Assembly: GCF_037975245.1 (NCBI RefSeq)
Contig: NC_092568.1
Span: 1,676,001 to 1,740,000 of the forward strand
Direction: 5' to 3'
Length of the DNA stretch: 64,000 bases
Source: Apostichopus japonicus
Lineage: Eukaryota > Echinodermata > Holothuroidea > Aspidochirotida > Stichopodidae
Numbering within the stretch: the stretch's first letter is position 1; each line of letters starts with the position of its first letter. Positions 47,720 to 59,175 of the stretch are shown here, in pieces. Both the position numbers and the translations under genes were made by a program. The notes under the pieces are model-generated. The model was not told where the DNA came from, made no database searches, and saw nothing but the letters and a program-made list of their open reading frames with translations.

Positions 47720-48271
47720 ATTATATTTTTATCCTTCCTTTTTATCCTTCAACTTGTAAATATCTTTAGTACTGTAATTTATTTAAACGACTATAACCTC
47801 ATTGTGCAGAACGGAGAGTGCAATTAATTTGTACCTTGCAGCAGTAGCGCAGATGACAGCTGTTCTCTTAATCACCAGAAATGTTCAAAAGAAAAAAGGA
47901 TGGTTTGAGAGATGCCCGGCATTTTAATTGATATCCATGGGGCATCATCATGTTTAGAGTTTAGTTATAAAGAAGGGCTGAGTGATACATTAATGGAAAC
48001 ACCCTCACTCTCTGGGAAACCATTATAAATTTAGCAATATTAATGAAAGGTAAATAATCATGAAAATAAGAAATAAAGAAAAAATAGGAGGCAAATAGAG
48101 ACAAACTGAGAACAAAGACACAAGTTGACACATGAAGCGGAGTTGATATTTTTGGAACAGTGATATATTCATAATTATAACCATCCATTCAGGAAATTAC
48201 AGTAATAATTCATAAGTGTGTCTGGTTGAGTTTTTACTTCGGTTTAAGTGCACTGGTTTTTACTCTGCATT
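47720..48271. other. Unannotated AT-rich DNA
   Basis: Nothing identifiable. Confidence 0.4.
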
Positions 48272-48350
48272 ACTCACTTACCTGTCTCCTCCTAACTATT
48301 GCACTTTGTACCATGTCTAAAGCATTCTACTATTGAAGCTCACACCGACA
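48272..48350 (+). repeat. R1 dispersed repeat, plus orientation (partial)
   Basis: It reads ACTCACTTACCTGTCTCC, then TAACTATTGCACTTTGTACC. This is the best preserved R1 core. The distal part is diverged. Confidence 0.7.
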
Positions 48351-48840
48351 GCTTCCGGTATATCGGTCAATTCTAGACACACCAATCTTCACATTCTACT
48401 GCAAAAAGTATCTACTATGTGAGTACTTTTTGTGACAATGTTTTTTTTTTTTTTTAATTGGAGATGTTCATTTGCATCCGACCTCTTGGAATTTAGCAGG
48501 CTTATGACATACCATAACGTTTAATTATGACATAACTCTTCCTCAGTGTACCCCAAGTGTCCCAATTTCCACTGTGTATACATTCCTTAAATTTACATTG
48601 ACTGCACATTCTTCCATTATACACCTCAACAGCCACACTGACAGAAAAACTAGGTATGTTGTATTGGGTAAACTAAATTGCCAAAGTTGTCATGCTTTTT
48701 ATCTGAAGGACACAGCATGATGATTTGTTGCATTTAAAATGTTATGCCTGTAGTTTCATAATTGGTACTGGTGAGTACCAGATCTATTCAATTAAGAACT
48801 AACTTGTTCTTGGTGGACTCGTATCGTACCGTACACAAGG
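48351..48840. other. Unannotated AT-rich DNA
   Basis: A T14-type run at about 48441-48455. Nothing else identifiable. Confidence 0.4.
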
Positions 48841-48995
48841 GTTTATCTCACTTCTGTTTTACCTGTCACCTATACAGAAGAGGTCATGGATTGGGGGGGG
48901 GGGTTACCAATTATAAGCTAGGTAGATAGAAGTGCATATGTTTAGGAGACAGGTAACTGTCAATGTTTGTAAATATCCAAACCAGTAACTTCCAA
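48841..48995. repeat. R1 dispersed repeat, composite head-to-head copy
   Basis: A short plus-orientation piece (ATCTCACTTCTGTTTTACCTG) is followed by a G11 run and GTTACCAATTATAAGC. A full minus-orientation piece comes next: AGGTAGATAGAAGTGCATATG, given as AGGTAGATAG and AAGTGCATATG, GGAGACAGGTAACTGTC and ATATCCAAACCAGTAAC. Confidence 0.75.
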
Positions 48996-49869
48996 CTTCA
49001 TGCAGTAGCTGTTTTTTTGTTTGTGTGCACAATTGACACTCCACCTGTTCTACTATTCCTTCAATGTTCTCTTATTCCAATCTGGATTGCTGCCCTCTTT
49101 TATTCTCCGGTTCATCTCCTTATATTGATATTTCAAAGGCGCAAATTCTGCTCTGTGAAATTTGGTTTCATTTTGAGGCAACCAACCAGCAGGAGTTGTC
49201 TCGAATGTGAATAATGATGTAGTTGAGATGGAACATACTGTACTGTCTATGCTGATAGCTGAGATATTGTCAGCGGTGTCCTGTTGTTTGCAACATAGGA
49301 GTCTAAGTGACAGTTAATTGATGGTATTTAGGTCACGATCATGGCACTGTAGCTCATTTAACTAACCTTCCCGACCAGGAAATATATTATCGGTTGTCAG
49401 ACAACGTTGTTACTTGTTTGATCCTCTTGTTTCACACTGCTAGGAACTCAGCAGAATCTTTAAGAAAATAGAAGAAAAAAGGGAATATTAGGAGCAAAAA
49501 AACTTCATATTAACGCATGACTGCAGACCACCTCAAGCAAATCCCGCTACTGTAACATATGAAAAATGTCAGGTCTATCAACAATAAGCTGGCTTGCACA
49601 TTATCAAATACTTACTTTAAATGGTTAGAAACTTTCTGAGAATGTTTTATTGTACGTGTACAGTACCTACCGTGGAAGGCCTGATGCAGTTTTGATCTTA
49701 GTAGGATTCTTGACCACCTGAAGAAAATAGATAGGATCGTCTTGTCCTCTTTAGTCTTCCCTCTTTGATAATTAGTTTATTAGTAGCATTCTATATTTGA
49801 TTTTGGTATTAAAGTTTGTTTATTTTGTTGATGAAATTTTAACAATTGGTAATTTTAATGATAGGTACA
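48996..49869. other. Unannotated DNA
   Basis: Nothing identifiable. The 83-codon frame at 48963-49214 begins inside R1. Confidence 0.4.
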
Positions 49870-49927
49870 GTATGTGTGTTTGTGTGTTTAGGGCTGGGGA
49901 GGGGGTGTATGTGTGTGTGTGTGTGTT
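49870..49927 (+). repeat. (TG)n-rich microsatellite with G-rich interruption
   Basis: Two TG runs separated by GGGCTGGGGAGGGGGTG. Confidence 0.9.
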
Positions 49928-50262
49928 GAGGGCCGGGAGGGGTGGCAGGGGAAGGGGTTGTTGATGATTCAATTGATTCTAAAAATTGTTGTGGCCAAGA
50001 CATTAATTCATACCACTGCAGATCAGATGCACAAGGCAACTGGGGAATTTCCACAATATACATTCCTCTTTGTTTTTGCCCCATTATCGTTGCAACAGGT
50101 GGTCTAAAGTGATCTTTGCTTTAACTATTTTGTCTGGTCTCACACATTTTTTAGCAAAGCTTTATTTGAACTTGCAGGATTATTGTAACTATATAATATT
50201 GTTGCTATGAGAGGGACTGTTTTATTGTGGTATTTCTCTTTAAGTTCTCATGGATGAAGTTT
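49928..50262. other. Unannotated DNA
   Basis: Nothing identifiable. Confidence 0.4.
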
Positions 50263-50410
50263 CTTCACTCTTCACTTACCTGTCCCCATTCACCACATGC
50301 ACTCTAATCTACCTAGCTAACAAAATGTTGGTAACATGTTTCAGTACTGTGCCGTCGATGACACACCTACTTCAGGATCAACGCCTACATTTCATCCTTC
50401 CCAAGTTTGT
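50263..50410 (+). repeat. R1 dispersed repeat, plus orientation
   Basis: In order: CTTCACTTACCTGTCCCC, CATGCACTCTAATCTACCTAG, given as CATGCACTCTAATC and TACCTAG, TTGGTAACATGTTTCAGTACTG, given as TTGGTAACATG and TTTCAGTACTG, ACACACCTACTTC, CATCCTTCCCAAG. One of the fullest copies. Confidence 0.75.
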
Positions 50411-52510
50411 AAGAAGAAAAATATTCTGTAAGATTTCATCTTAAACTCTTGTGGTGTAAGGTCAATTTTACATCCCTAGTATTTGACAATTGTTCATTCT
50501 TTTAAATGCACTTTATGTATCAATGCGTGCGAGTGGACGGATCTTAATCTATAACCAACCTTTTACTTCTGGAAAAAAGAAAAGAAATGAAAAGAAAAAA
50601 AACATCTGTATCATTGCCATTCACATTCAGATATTAACAATAAATTTTTGTATCCTTGGTGATGTATTACTCTTGATGAAATCTGATTCAGGTGTTGATT
50701 GTATACATTGGGATGATACGTGATCTTATTGCTTCTTCTTCTTCTGTAGCTAGCATTATGTTATTCACATGAATATGACGCACTTTATGTCCTTGAGGGC
50801 TATGAATACCGACTAGGGATTTCAATCCCTACCTAAATCAGACGCACTAGATAAAAAAAAATATATATAAATAAAGAATAAGAAAATAACTCAAACAGTC
50901 CTACAAAAATGGTGATCAGGTTGTCACTCGCTCGCTTGTTTTGTGTTGGATGTCGAGGTAATGCTAAATTGCCATCACACCGCGAGATCAGAAGATAAAA
51001 ATGAATCGATGCACAACGTTTGCCTGCCGGAAGCGAAAGGTGCCTGATAATAGTTGAAAATCCTGACGAAAAGGCAATCCAGGCAAAAAGGGAAGAAATA
51101 AATGGGTTTAAAAAAAAGAAGTTATGTTGATCCGACAGTATGAAAGAATGACTGACTATTCAGGACTTAATTTCTGCGGATGTTGTCCTTTGATCCCCCT
51201 GAAAATTTTACTTCTTGTAATATGGATTGCACCATTTTGGACAACAACAAAAAATAAAAAGTTGAGTTGAAGGATGACTTAAGCATGCAGAGTTAATGTT
51301 GATTTGTTTCTTATTGTTGAAACATTTGCCTTTCTCACCTTTATGAAGTAAGAGTTTTCAGAGATGTCAGAGAAATACCGTACGAAAAAATGTAACGAAA
51401 ACGATCGGAAGAAAAGTAAGAAAAGAATAATCGTCAAACAAAGAAATTAATGGATGTTGTCCTTGCTCTGGAAATTATTCCATTTCTTCTTAGTTTAATG
51501 GATTTCTGTGTAGTATATAAACTTTAGCATCCATTTGAATACAGCTAAGGGACTTAAAAAGGGCGATTTTGGGGATAGAAAACATATACAAGAAAAACAA
51601 AGCAAGTATAACTTCTTGCTTGTAGCATTAGAATAACATTTAACATATACATATTCAACTTTTATAAAACTAACAATGATGTTTAAGCCAGAGCTGGACC
51701 CTACTGCTGTACCTGTTTAATAAATTAACCTTAGACAAAATTTTACATTCATTCAAACGAGGGTGATATTTCACAGTTCACATTTTTCTTTTTATTTCTT
51801 TTTATTTGTGTGATGAAAAGAGAATCAGTCACCATTGCATGTACACTCATTGTAATAAACATCTGTTTTGAAGGATTTTCCCTGATCTGTTTTGCCGAAG
51901 GTTCATATCCAGTGCTCCTTCACATCGCAATGTTTCCTCTCCAAACATCGCTCAAAGATTTTGGCTCCATCGTTGCATGAAAAGAAGTTTTAAGGAAGAA
52001 AACGAAATGAGAAGAAATATATCAGCAACAGTGTTAAGATGTAAATCGGATCAATATGAAATGTGCGGAATATTCATGGAAAATTAACTTGGTTTCAAAC
52101 GTTCTCGCCGCCGTGCTGCATACATTTATCCCAAGGTAGCGATGATTGTAATGTCAGTGTAAGACACAGTTCATACAGAGTAAAAGCACATTCGGATAAA
52201 AATATCGGATTTCTTTAGCTGTCTTAGGTATACATAGATCGTTACTTCGATGGGGGATTGGGAAACATATGCTGCAGCCTTGTCATTTATTAACATTCCA
52301 AAGAAACAATGTGCGCCAGTGATATGTAATCAATTTCTTGTGAATGACATATCAAGGTCAAGTCAACTTTTTGAGGGGAATAAAAAAAGCAGTTTTTACA
52401 GAGGTTATTTTATTTAAGTGCATTGATTGGTGTGTGGTATCATGCTACAACAGTAATCTGCAAAATGAATAAACAGGAAGGACTAAGATCCCTGAATGCA
52501 TTTAAAGCTG
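50411..52510. other. Unannotated AT-rich DNA
   Basis: No gene or clear repeat recognised. Purine-rich A/G tracts occur at 50570-50602 and 51400-51450. Confidence 0.4.
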
Positions 52511-52652
52511 CTAATACTTTTAGTTAGCATGAATACTTTTAGCTTTAGTACTTTTAGTTAGCGTTAGTACTTTAATCAGCATTAATACTATCAGTAAGCG
52601 TTGACACTTTCTAGTTAGCATTAGTACTTATAGTTAGCGTTATTACCTTTAG
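52511..52652 (+). repeat. ~20-bp degenerate minisatellite
   Basis: Units of the type CTTTTAGTTAGCRTTAGTA recur about seven times over 140 bases, with small indels. Confidence 0.85.
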
Positions 52653-52971
52653 AGGAATGATAAATATACAAACAAGGTTGAAAATGAACAGTAGAACAAT
52701 AATACATTAAATGTGTGGGACACAAATTTTTCTACACTGGGTTTAATGGTTAATATGTTAGTAAATGTTACTCATATGTTTGCATTCATGTGGATCCTGT
52801 AAGTAGATTGAGAGATATCTAATATATGATGCACAATAACATAGCTTAATTAATTCTAAAAAATCATCAAAATGTAGGTGAATTTCTGGAAGAGTTTTAG
52901 TGATCTTAAAAGTTGTCTGTAAAGTTTAGCATGAATTCCTGTTTTATCCTACACATCCTTTGTCGTAACAG
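52653..52971. other. Unannotated AT-rich DNA
   Basis: Nothing identifiable. Confidence 0.4.
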
Positions 52972-53125
52972 CTAGGAGGGGGTGGCAGGTGGTGGGGCAC
53001 AGTGTCAGAATGTTTACCAATTTATAGACAAGGTAGATGGGAAAGTGCAATAGTAGGGTCAAGACAGGTAAGTTTTCACTTGGTCATAACTTAAACCAGG
53101 GAGATTTTGCAGCTATGACTGACAT
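52972..53125 (-). repeat. R1 dispersed repeat, minus orientation
   Basis: In order: GGAGGGGGTGGCAGG, GGCACAGTGTCAGAATGTTTA, given as GGCACAGTGTCAG and AATGTTTA, CCAATTTATAGACAAGG, TAGATGGGAAAGTGCAATAG, AAGACAGGTAAGTTTTCAC, then TTAAACCAGGGAGATTTTG. It contains an exact CAG|GTAAGT splice-donor consensus at about 53065-53073. Confidence 0.78.
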
Positions 53126-53525
53126 AGGACCAAGCGCAAGTATTCTAATCAATTTCTCGGAGTTTGTTATGTTTTCTTGTCTTAATCAACCTTCCTCTAT
53201 GCGGTATATAAATTTGAAACAAACAATGGAACTCTTTAGTTTCCTCAATAAGTGGACAGTTTTTTCATATTAAGCCAGACTAACAACCCCTGTTTCTGAT
53301 AAGTGTGCGAGTGGGCTGATTTAAGTCAAAATTTATGTCCCTGTGACCTTATAAACTATTTTTATTCAGTTGGACAAGAGTGCTATATTCACTTAATGTG
53401 TTCCATATCAAGATAGTGAAGGATTACCCAATTTGTCAGTAATGTTATCAAATTTGAAATCGAAACATAGAGTCTGAAGGAAAGTGTTAACTTGAGGCTC
53501 CATCAGCCATTAGCACTTGAATACA
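53126..53525. other. Unannotated DNA
   Basis: Nothing identifiable. Confidence 0.4.
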
Positions 53526-53556
53526 GAGAGACAGACAGACAGACAGATAGATAGAT
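53526..53556 (+). repeat. (GACA)n(GATA)n microsatellite
   Basis: GAGAGACAGACAGACAGACA changes into GATAGATAGATC. A compound tetranucleotide repeat. Confidence 0.93.
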
Positions 53557-56309
53557 CAACAGACAAACTCCTCATGTCTTGACTGAAGAATGCCTCGTAG
53601 ACCTGAATAATAAATGATTAATAATTAAGGCAATGAATGCTGTTTGCTATCAAATACAACTGATTGACATTTAAATTAGATACGACTTTCACTTCTCTCG
53701 AGGTGGTGTCTGTGCCATGCACATCCCAGAATCAAAGGATGTCGTAAAAAATGGTGGACTACCTTCAATTGTTTTTTTTGTTTTTTTGGCAAGTTGAAGA
53801 TTTTTAGAGCTATGAAAGAATCTCTCTTATTATGAATAACTTATGACGAAGAAAGATTGGAGTAAAATGGTCTGATAGGATTCGCGAGTGCTTGGTTTCA
53901 CAAGTATAGTCCTACATGATTGCATGCTCCCTTAAGTATTCATGACTAAAACACATTTATAGTTTCTGATCTGGTACAGGTTTATAGCTTGGTTTGAGGC
54001 TTCATGCACACATAATTAGCGATAATGTCATAGAAATGTTCAGTTTGCTACTCTCCATAAAGCTGCAAATCAAAGATCTTGATTCGTGCGATTATTCTCG
54101 TTCAATCCATCAGGTATATATGAAAATCCAGCAGCATCGCACAGATTTGATCATGTACCCTTTGGCTCTTGTGTGTTACATCTTTAAATTCATCATAAAA
54201 TCTGTCCTCGATACCTTGCGAATGATATCAATGTTAGTCACAGTTAGTATGATCTGTGCAGTGCACCATGTTACTCTCTGTAGGGTAGAGATAATCTTCT
54301 TACATTGGAGTTAAACTATCCTTACCACCATCGGTGATAAAAATTCTCAGTTATCAAACAGGGCAACTTTTAAAGAGAGCCTCATTTCTAAAGCACAGTT
54401 TATTTTTTCTGTGCATGGATTGTACTGTGATTTTGCCGATAAATGTTTTAAAATTTTTGAATATGTGTGTCAAGAAATTCTGTGCATACTGTTAATGAAT
54501 AACAGAAAGTATGAAATGAGTTGTTAGTGCATATATAGCCATCAGAACCACAATGAATTTTTGTGTTCTGGTTCACATTTTGTCTAACTACGCGGGAAGG
54601 ACGCTTAAGGAACATGGCTACATTTGTCTAATACATGGCAGTGTCTTATTATTAAAGTCTGTTGAGGTTCAACTCAAAAGTGAACTTTGGAAGGGTGAAC
54701 AGTTAAATGGTACAACTTAACCCATATACATTGTTGATTCAAAACATATTTTGATATAAATAGTTATAATCACTGGCCAACATTCCTGTACCAGATGTAT
54801 TTTATGATAATTTCTTTTCATAGAAGGAATGTGGTGAAGAAAAAGAGCTTTTTACAAGTGCATTTTAATAGGGTGTGTATTGAACAATAGGAGGGGGGGG
54901 GTTACAAGATGGCCACCACCCCATTACTAACATGAATGAATCAACCGGTGGAGTTCATTGTTGGAAAAGTGATAGTAAAGGTTAAAGAATTTTTTGGCCC
55001 CCAAAAATTTGCCAAAAGAAATTTCCTAGAGGTTCAGACCCTCTAAAATGTTCACAACATATTAAGGAGTGTTAAAATTAGGAAATGTGATGTCTCGATT
55101 AAAAAAATGTAATGCATTTTGAGAGTTGGCAGCATACTAAGTGTGAACGTAAGTGACCATTTAGATGAGTTTTTAGCATATTTGAGGATAATGCCAGTGA
55201 CCCATAGTTCAGAATTATGTAACAATGTAGTGTAACATATAGAGTACAGAACTCTATAAAGACTACATTAATGCCATTGAACATTAACATAAACAGGGAT
55301 TGTTCTTATATTTAGCAATTTACCACCACATATAAAATCAACTCAAAGTAACCTTGTTTAAGTTTTCTGCAATATGAAGAATAGCATTAGCAGATTATCA
55401 CAAGTTGAGGAGAAAAATAGAAAAAGAAAAAACAGCCAAACCTAATAAACAAATTTGTAATTTGGGCCTCACCTGTTGATCATGTGAAGAGATGTGCATA
55501 TTTCTGATGTTTAATGCTTAATTTGATGGGAATGGTATCCCCGGGGGTGGGGGGAGGACCTCAAGAGCAATGACTGATGTGACATCTTGTGGTCGTTGAA
55601 GGACAATTTCTAACAAATCTGTTTTGACACAGTCTTCTTCTTTTCAAATTGTAACGTTTCCATTCTTATGGAAAACTTGAAACTGCTCAAAAATGTATTT
55701 CTTGCATAGCACCCTCTATATGGTAGTTCAGTTGTTGTGATTTATAGATGGCAAACATAATGAAGAACAGTACATGTTGATCAAGCACTTGTGGTTTGGA
55801 TTCTTCAGACTTATTTCAAGCTCATTTCTGCTGACAAGGGAAGGATAGGCAGTGTGATAAACTTTGGGTTACCATGGAAATGAAAGCAATAAAAGAGAAA
55901 GAAATGATATACATATGCAGTAACCTTACCTGCTTCAAGTACATATTTAGAAACAACGGTTTTACTCGAGAAGTTTCTATGGTGATGCTTCGGACAGCTT
56001 TTAGTTCAAAGTCCTTTTTTCTCAAGTACATCCCACCTCTGTACTTCAGGGTTGAGATTTTGAATTTTTAAACTTGCCTCAGAAACCGAAAATTCTGAAG
56101 TAGGATAGTTTCACAATCTGAACCTTGATAAACTTTGTTTTCATTTTGCCAGTGGTTTGATAGAGTGAAATGAACTTACTATAGGTGTCAAGATCTGTTT
56201 GTAGTGTCTTGGATTATCTTACAGTGACTTGTACTTATTTATGTTACGTTAACGACGTAACCTCATCTTGGAGTGCCTTGGATATAACCTAGTTACATCA
56301 TTGCAGATC
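53557..56309. other. Unannotated DNA
   Basis: No gene found. It includes a G9 run at about 54893-54901, a G-rich stretch at 55543-55555 and a small palindrome (GTTACGTTAACGACGTAAC) at 56243-56261, just before the satellite array. Confidence 0.35.
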
Positions 56310-57250
56310 TTAGCATTACCTTGAATTACCTTACATTGTATTACCATAATACTGTATTGGCACCATTTATTATCTTCTTGGACCCCACCTAGTACTTGCA
56401 GAGCTTTAAAATATCCCGCATCTTACCTAATCTATATAGGTAGCTTGCATTACCTTGAATTACCTTACATTATCTCACTTATCTTTGTAACACCAGCTTG
56501 TTATCTTATTATACCCACCTAGTCCTTGCAGAGCTTTATAATATCCCACATCTTACCTAATCTATATAGGTAGCTTGCATTACCTTGAATTACCTTACAT
56601 TATCTCACTTATCTTTGTAACACCAGCTTGTTATCTTATTATACCCCACCTAGTCCTTGCAGAGCTTTATAATATCCCACATCTTACCTAATCTATATAG
56701 GTAGCTTGCATTACCTTGAATTACCTTACATTATCTCACTTATCTTTGTAACACCAGCTTGTTATCTTATTATACCCCACCTAGTCCTTGCAGAGCTTTA
56801 TAATATCCAACATCTTACCTAATCTATGTAGGTAGTTTGCATTACCTTGAATTACCTTACATTGTCTCACTTTATCTTTGTAACACCAGCTTGTTAACTT
56901 ATTGTTCCCCACCTAGTCCTTGCAGAGCTTTATTATATCCCACATCTTACCTAATCTATATAGGTATCTTGCATTACCTTGAATTACCTTACATTTTCTC
57001 ACTTGAACATTGTAACACCAGCTTGTTATCTTACTGTACCTCACCTAGTCCTTGCAGAGCTTAATTATATCCTACATCTTACCTAATCTATATAGGTATC
57101 TTGCATTACCTTGAATTACCTTACATTATCTCACTTTATCTTTGTAACACCAGCTTGTTAACTTATTGTTCCCCACCTAGTCCTTGCAGAGCTTTATTAT
57201 ATCCCACATCTTACCTTTTTTGATATAGGTATCTTGCATTACCTTGTACT
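56310..57250 (+). repeat. ~131-bp satellite array, ~7 copies
   Basis: Homologous points (TAGCTTGCATTACC or TATCTTGCATTACC) fall at 56310, 56441, 56571, 56702, 56833, 56965, 57097 and 57230, giving spacings of 131, 130, 131, 131, 132, 132 and 133. Each unit has ACCTTGAATTACCTTACATT, then TTTGTAACACCAGCTTGTTA, CCCCACCTAGTCCTTGCAGAG and CATCTTACCTAATCTATATAGG, the last two given in split order CCCCACCTAG, TCCTTGCAGAG, CATCTTACC, TAATCTATATAGG. The outer copies are the most diverged. The 75-codon frame inside is a repeat translation. Confidence 0.97.
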
Positions 57251-58799
57251 GACAGTGCTTCTTATACTACCTTTAGATACATTACTTTACCTTTGGTGGA
57301 GTATGTTACCTTATTCTTCCAGCAAATATGAATAACTCTGTCATGCCACTCTCAGTAACAGAAACAGCGTTGATTTATGCGAGCTAACCACACAAGCCTC
57401 TTGCAACGTTTCCTACGTATTTGCATGTGTTAATCTTTAAGGTCAAGGCTTCAGAATTTATACCAAAAGAAACAAGTGATAAAATATGTAAATACTGTCG
57501 TTGAGAGAATGAAAGCAACTCCATCTTGAAGTTATCCTTCTCTTTTGTCAAGGTTAACCCTTTAAAGTGCAGCAAATTTAAGCAATTTATACCAAATATA
57601 ATATCGGGATCCTCATTTTCCATACCTTTGTTTATATCTGCATTTTGCAAGAATCCTCGTCACCAGACTGAACAAATAATACTGTGAATTTTGAAGGACT
57701 AATCTCACCAAAGAGATTAGATTAGATTGTATTAACCGAGCACCAAGCTAAAGCCCATTTGGAAAAATTGATCATACAGTGAGCAAAAAACAAATTTATT
57801 TCTTAAACTTCATGAACAAGAATAAAAGAAATTGAATATTAAATTAAAGCCTTCCAAGGATTCTTTTCATCCTTGGCAATAATAATTTACTGGCATCGAA
57901 GGCTCGATCCAGTCTGAAGTTGTAAACATCATTTTAACTGAACTTCCTGCAAACCAGATTGGAAGAAATTTCACCAAGATGCTGAGACTATTATGATAAC
58001 TCTCACATGTAAAATGTTTCCTATGAAAATATTCAGTGCTTGAATCTTCTATCTAGTTGTTAAATTGCAATAGCGCCACCACTTTGTAGTTATTCAAATG
58101 CAGTTGAATATTAGAACTACAGATAGCATGGTCCTATTCCAAGGGCCAAAATGTACAAATTTACATAATTCAGGTTCAGTTGATATCAGAATGGGGGGGG
58201 GAGGGGAGGAGAGGGGGGAATCTAGGGGTAGGGTTTCTGAAATGTGAGTTAATTTCAGTATCATTTGATGGAGAAGAAATGAATTTGTCAGTATTATATT
58301 AAGGGAATCCTACACTGAAATCGGCCATGTTGTTTGTCCTGGTGATGTAATTATGACTTATTCCTGTTTCATAATTCCCCAGTGTTGTATTTTATCACAC
58401 TCAAGCAGAATGCTAAGTGTTAGTATTAGATCGATTTCCATTTGTCTCAAAATAGCATGTTATATATGAAACTGGGATGTTTCTTAGAAATTCAAACTAT
58501 TAGAAGGTTATAAAAGATTGCTTTTTTTAATTTTTTTGCAGAAAACCTGGTAAAAAACATTTGAGAATTAACATGCATAACGAGTTTACCATGCAGCTCG
58601 TAGCAACACCTAGAGCAGTATGAAAGAGGCAAACCTATAAACAACCCTAAAATGGAAATACATTAAAAATTTCAAGGATACTCTTTTAAATATTTAAGAA
58701 GAATTTGTAGTGGAGGAAGAGGATAACAAAGTTTGCTTGCATTGCAGCAACTAAGAACTCTTCTGGTTTTATCAGGTAATATCATGCTTGATAGGGCAT
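57251..58799. other. Unannotated DNA
   Basis: No gene found. A G-rich stretch (GGGGGGGGGAGGGGAGGAG) lies at about 58193-58215. The word AGCGCCACCA, shared with the hAT-like elements at 8.2-9.5 kb, occurs at about 58072 without the rest of the element. Confidence 0.35.
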
Positions 58800-58978
58800 C
58801 AGAAGTTGGCAGATTTGGAAGGAGGAGGGCAGTGATAGCCTTGGAGAGGGTCAATGGGGTGTGAAGTGTAAGAATGTTACAACCAGTTTGTGTATAGGCT
58901 AGGGTAGATCAATGTTTATATTCAGGACGCAGGGACAGTATCGTAACTATCCAAATTTAGTAAGTTTTGGGATATTTT
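58800..58978 (-). repeat. R1 dispersed repeat, minus orientation
   Basis: In order: GGAAGGAGGAGGGCAGTGATA, given as GGAAGGAGGAGGG and CAGTGATA, GAGAGGGTCAATGGGGTG, GTAAGAATGTTACAACCAG, GGCTAGGGTAGATCAATG, AGGGACAGTATCG and CCAAATTTAGTAAGTTTTGGG. It ends about 35 bp upstream of the candidate exon at 59.0 kb, so its far end abuts that acceptor tract. Confidence 0.72.
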
Positions 58979-59013
58979 CTACCATTTTTCCTTTCTTTTC
59001 TTCTCTCTGTTAG

Positions 59014-59077
59014 GTCTGAACTGATTGAAGTCAGGATGGGTGATCAGGGACTGTTTGTCAACCATGAGTCCTGCAAC
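59014..59077 (+). CDS. Candidate 64-nt internal coding exon, unknown product
   Basis: A long pyrimidine tract and acceptor (TTTCTTTTCTTCTCTCTGTTAG, in effect TTTCTTTTC then TTCTCTCTGTTAG) end at 59013. A strong donor, CAAC|GTGAGT, starts at 59078. After one base completing a split codon, a single frame gives 21 uninterrupted codons, with SELIEVRMGDQGL followed by FVNHESCN. The frame starting at the first base is closed by TGA. The exon would start in phase 2 and end in phase 0. The composition looks protein-like, with a Cys near the end. I cannot name a family. Flanking exons were not found within a few kilobases. This is the best splice-supported exon in the window, but it is a prediction by eye. 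Confidence 0.4.
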
Positions 59078-59108
59078 GTGAGTCCAAGATATTTTTACTT
59101 TTAGCCTA

Positions 59109-59175
59109 GGGGGGGGGGGGGAGAGGGGTGTGTAGGCAAGGAGGGGGAGGGAGGAAGGGGGAGGAAGGAGGACAT
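59109..59175 (+). repeat. G-rich tract (G12 then GGGGAGG repeats)
   Basis: G12 at 59109-59120, followed by AGAGGGG and GGAGGGGGAGGGAGG runs. Potential G-quadruplex former. It lies about 30 bp downstream of the candidate exon donor. Confidence 0.9.

Noticed and set aside
53994-54314. 106-codon hydrophobic frame
   Set aside because: AT-rich hydrophobic composition expected from random sequence. No signal peptide context, splice sites or family resemblance.
56837-57064. 75-codon frame with internal peptide repeats (YLELPYI and CNTSLLSYC)
   Set aside because: Pure translation of the 131-bp satellite. The frame is lost in other units.
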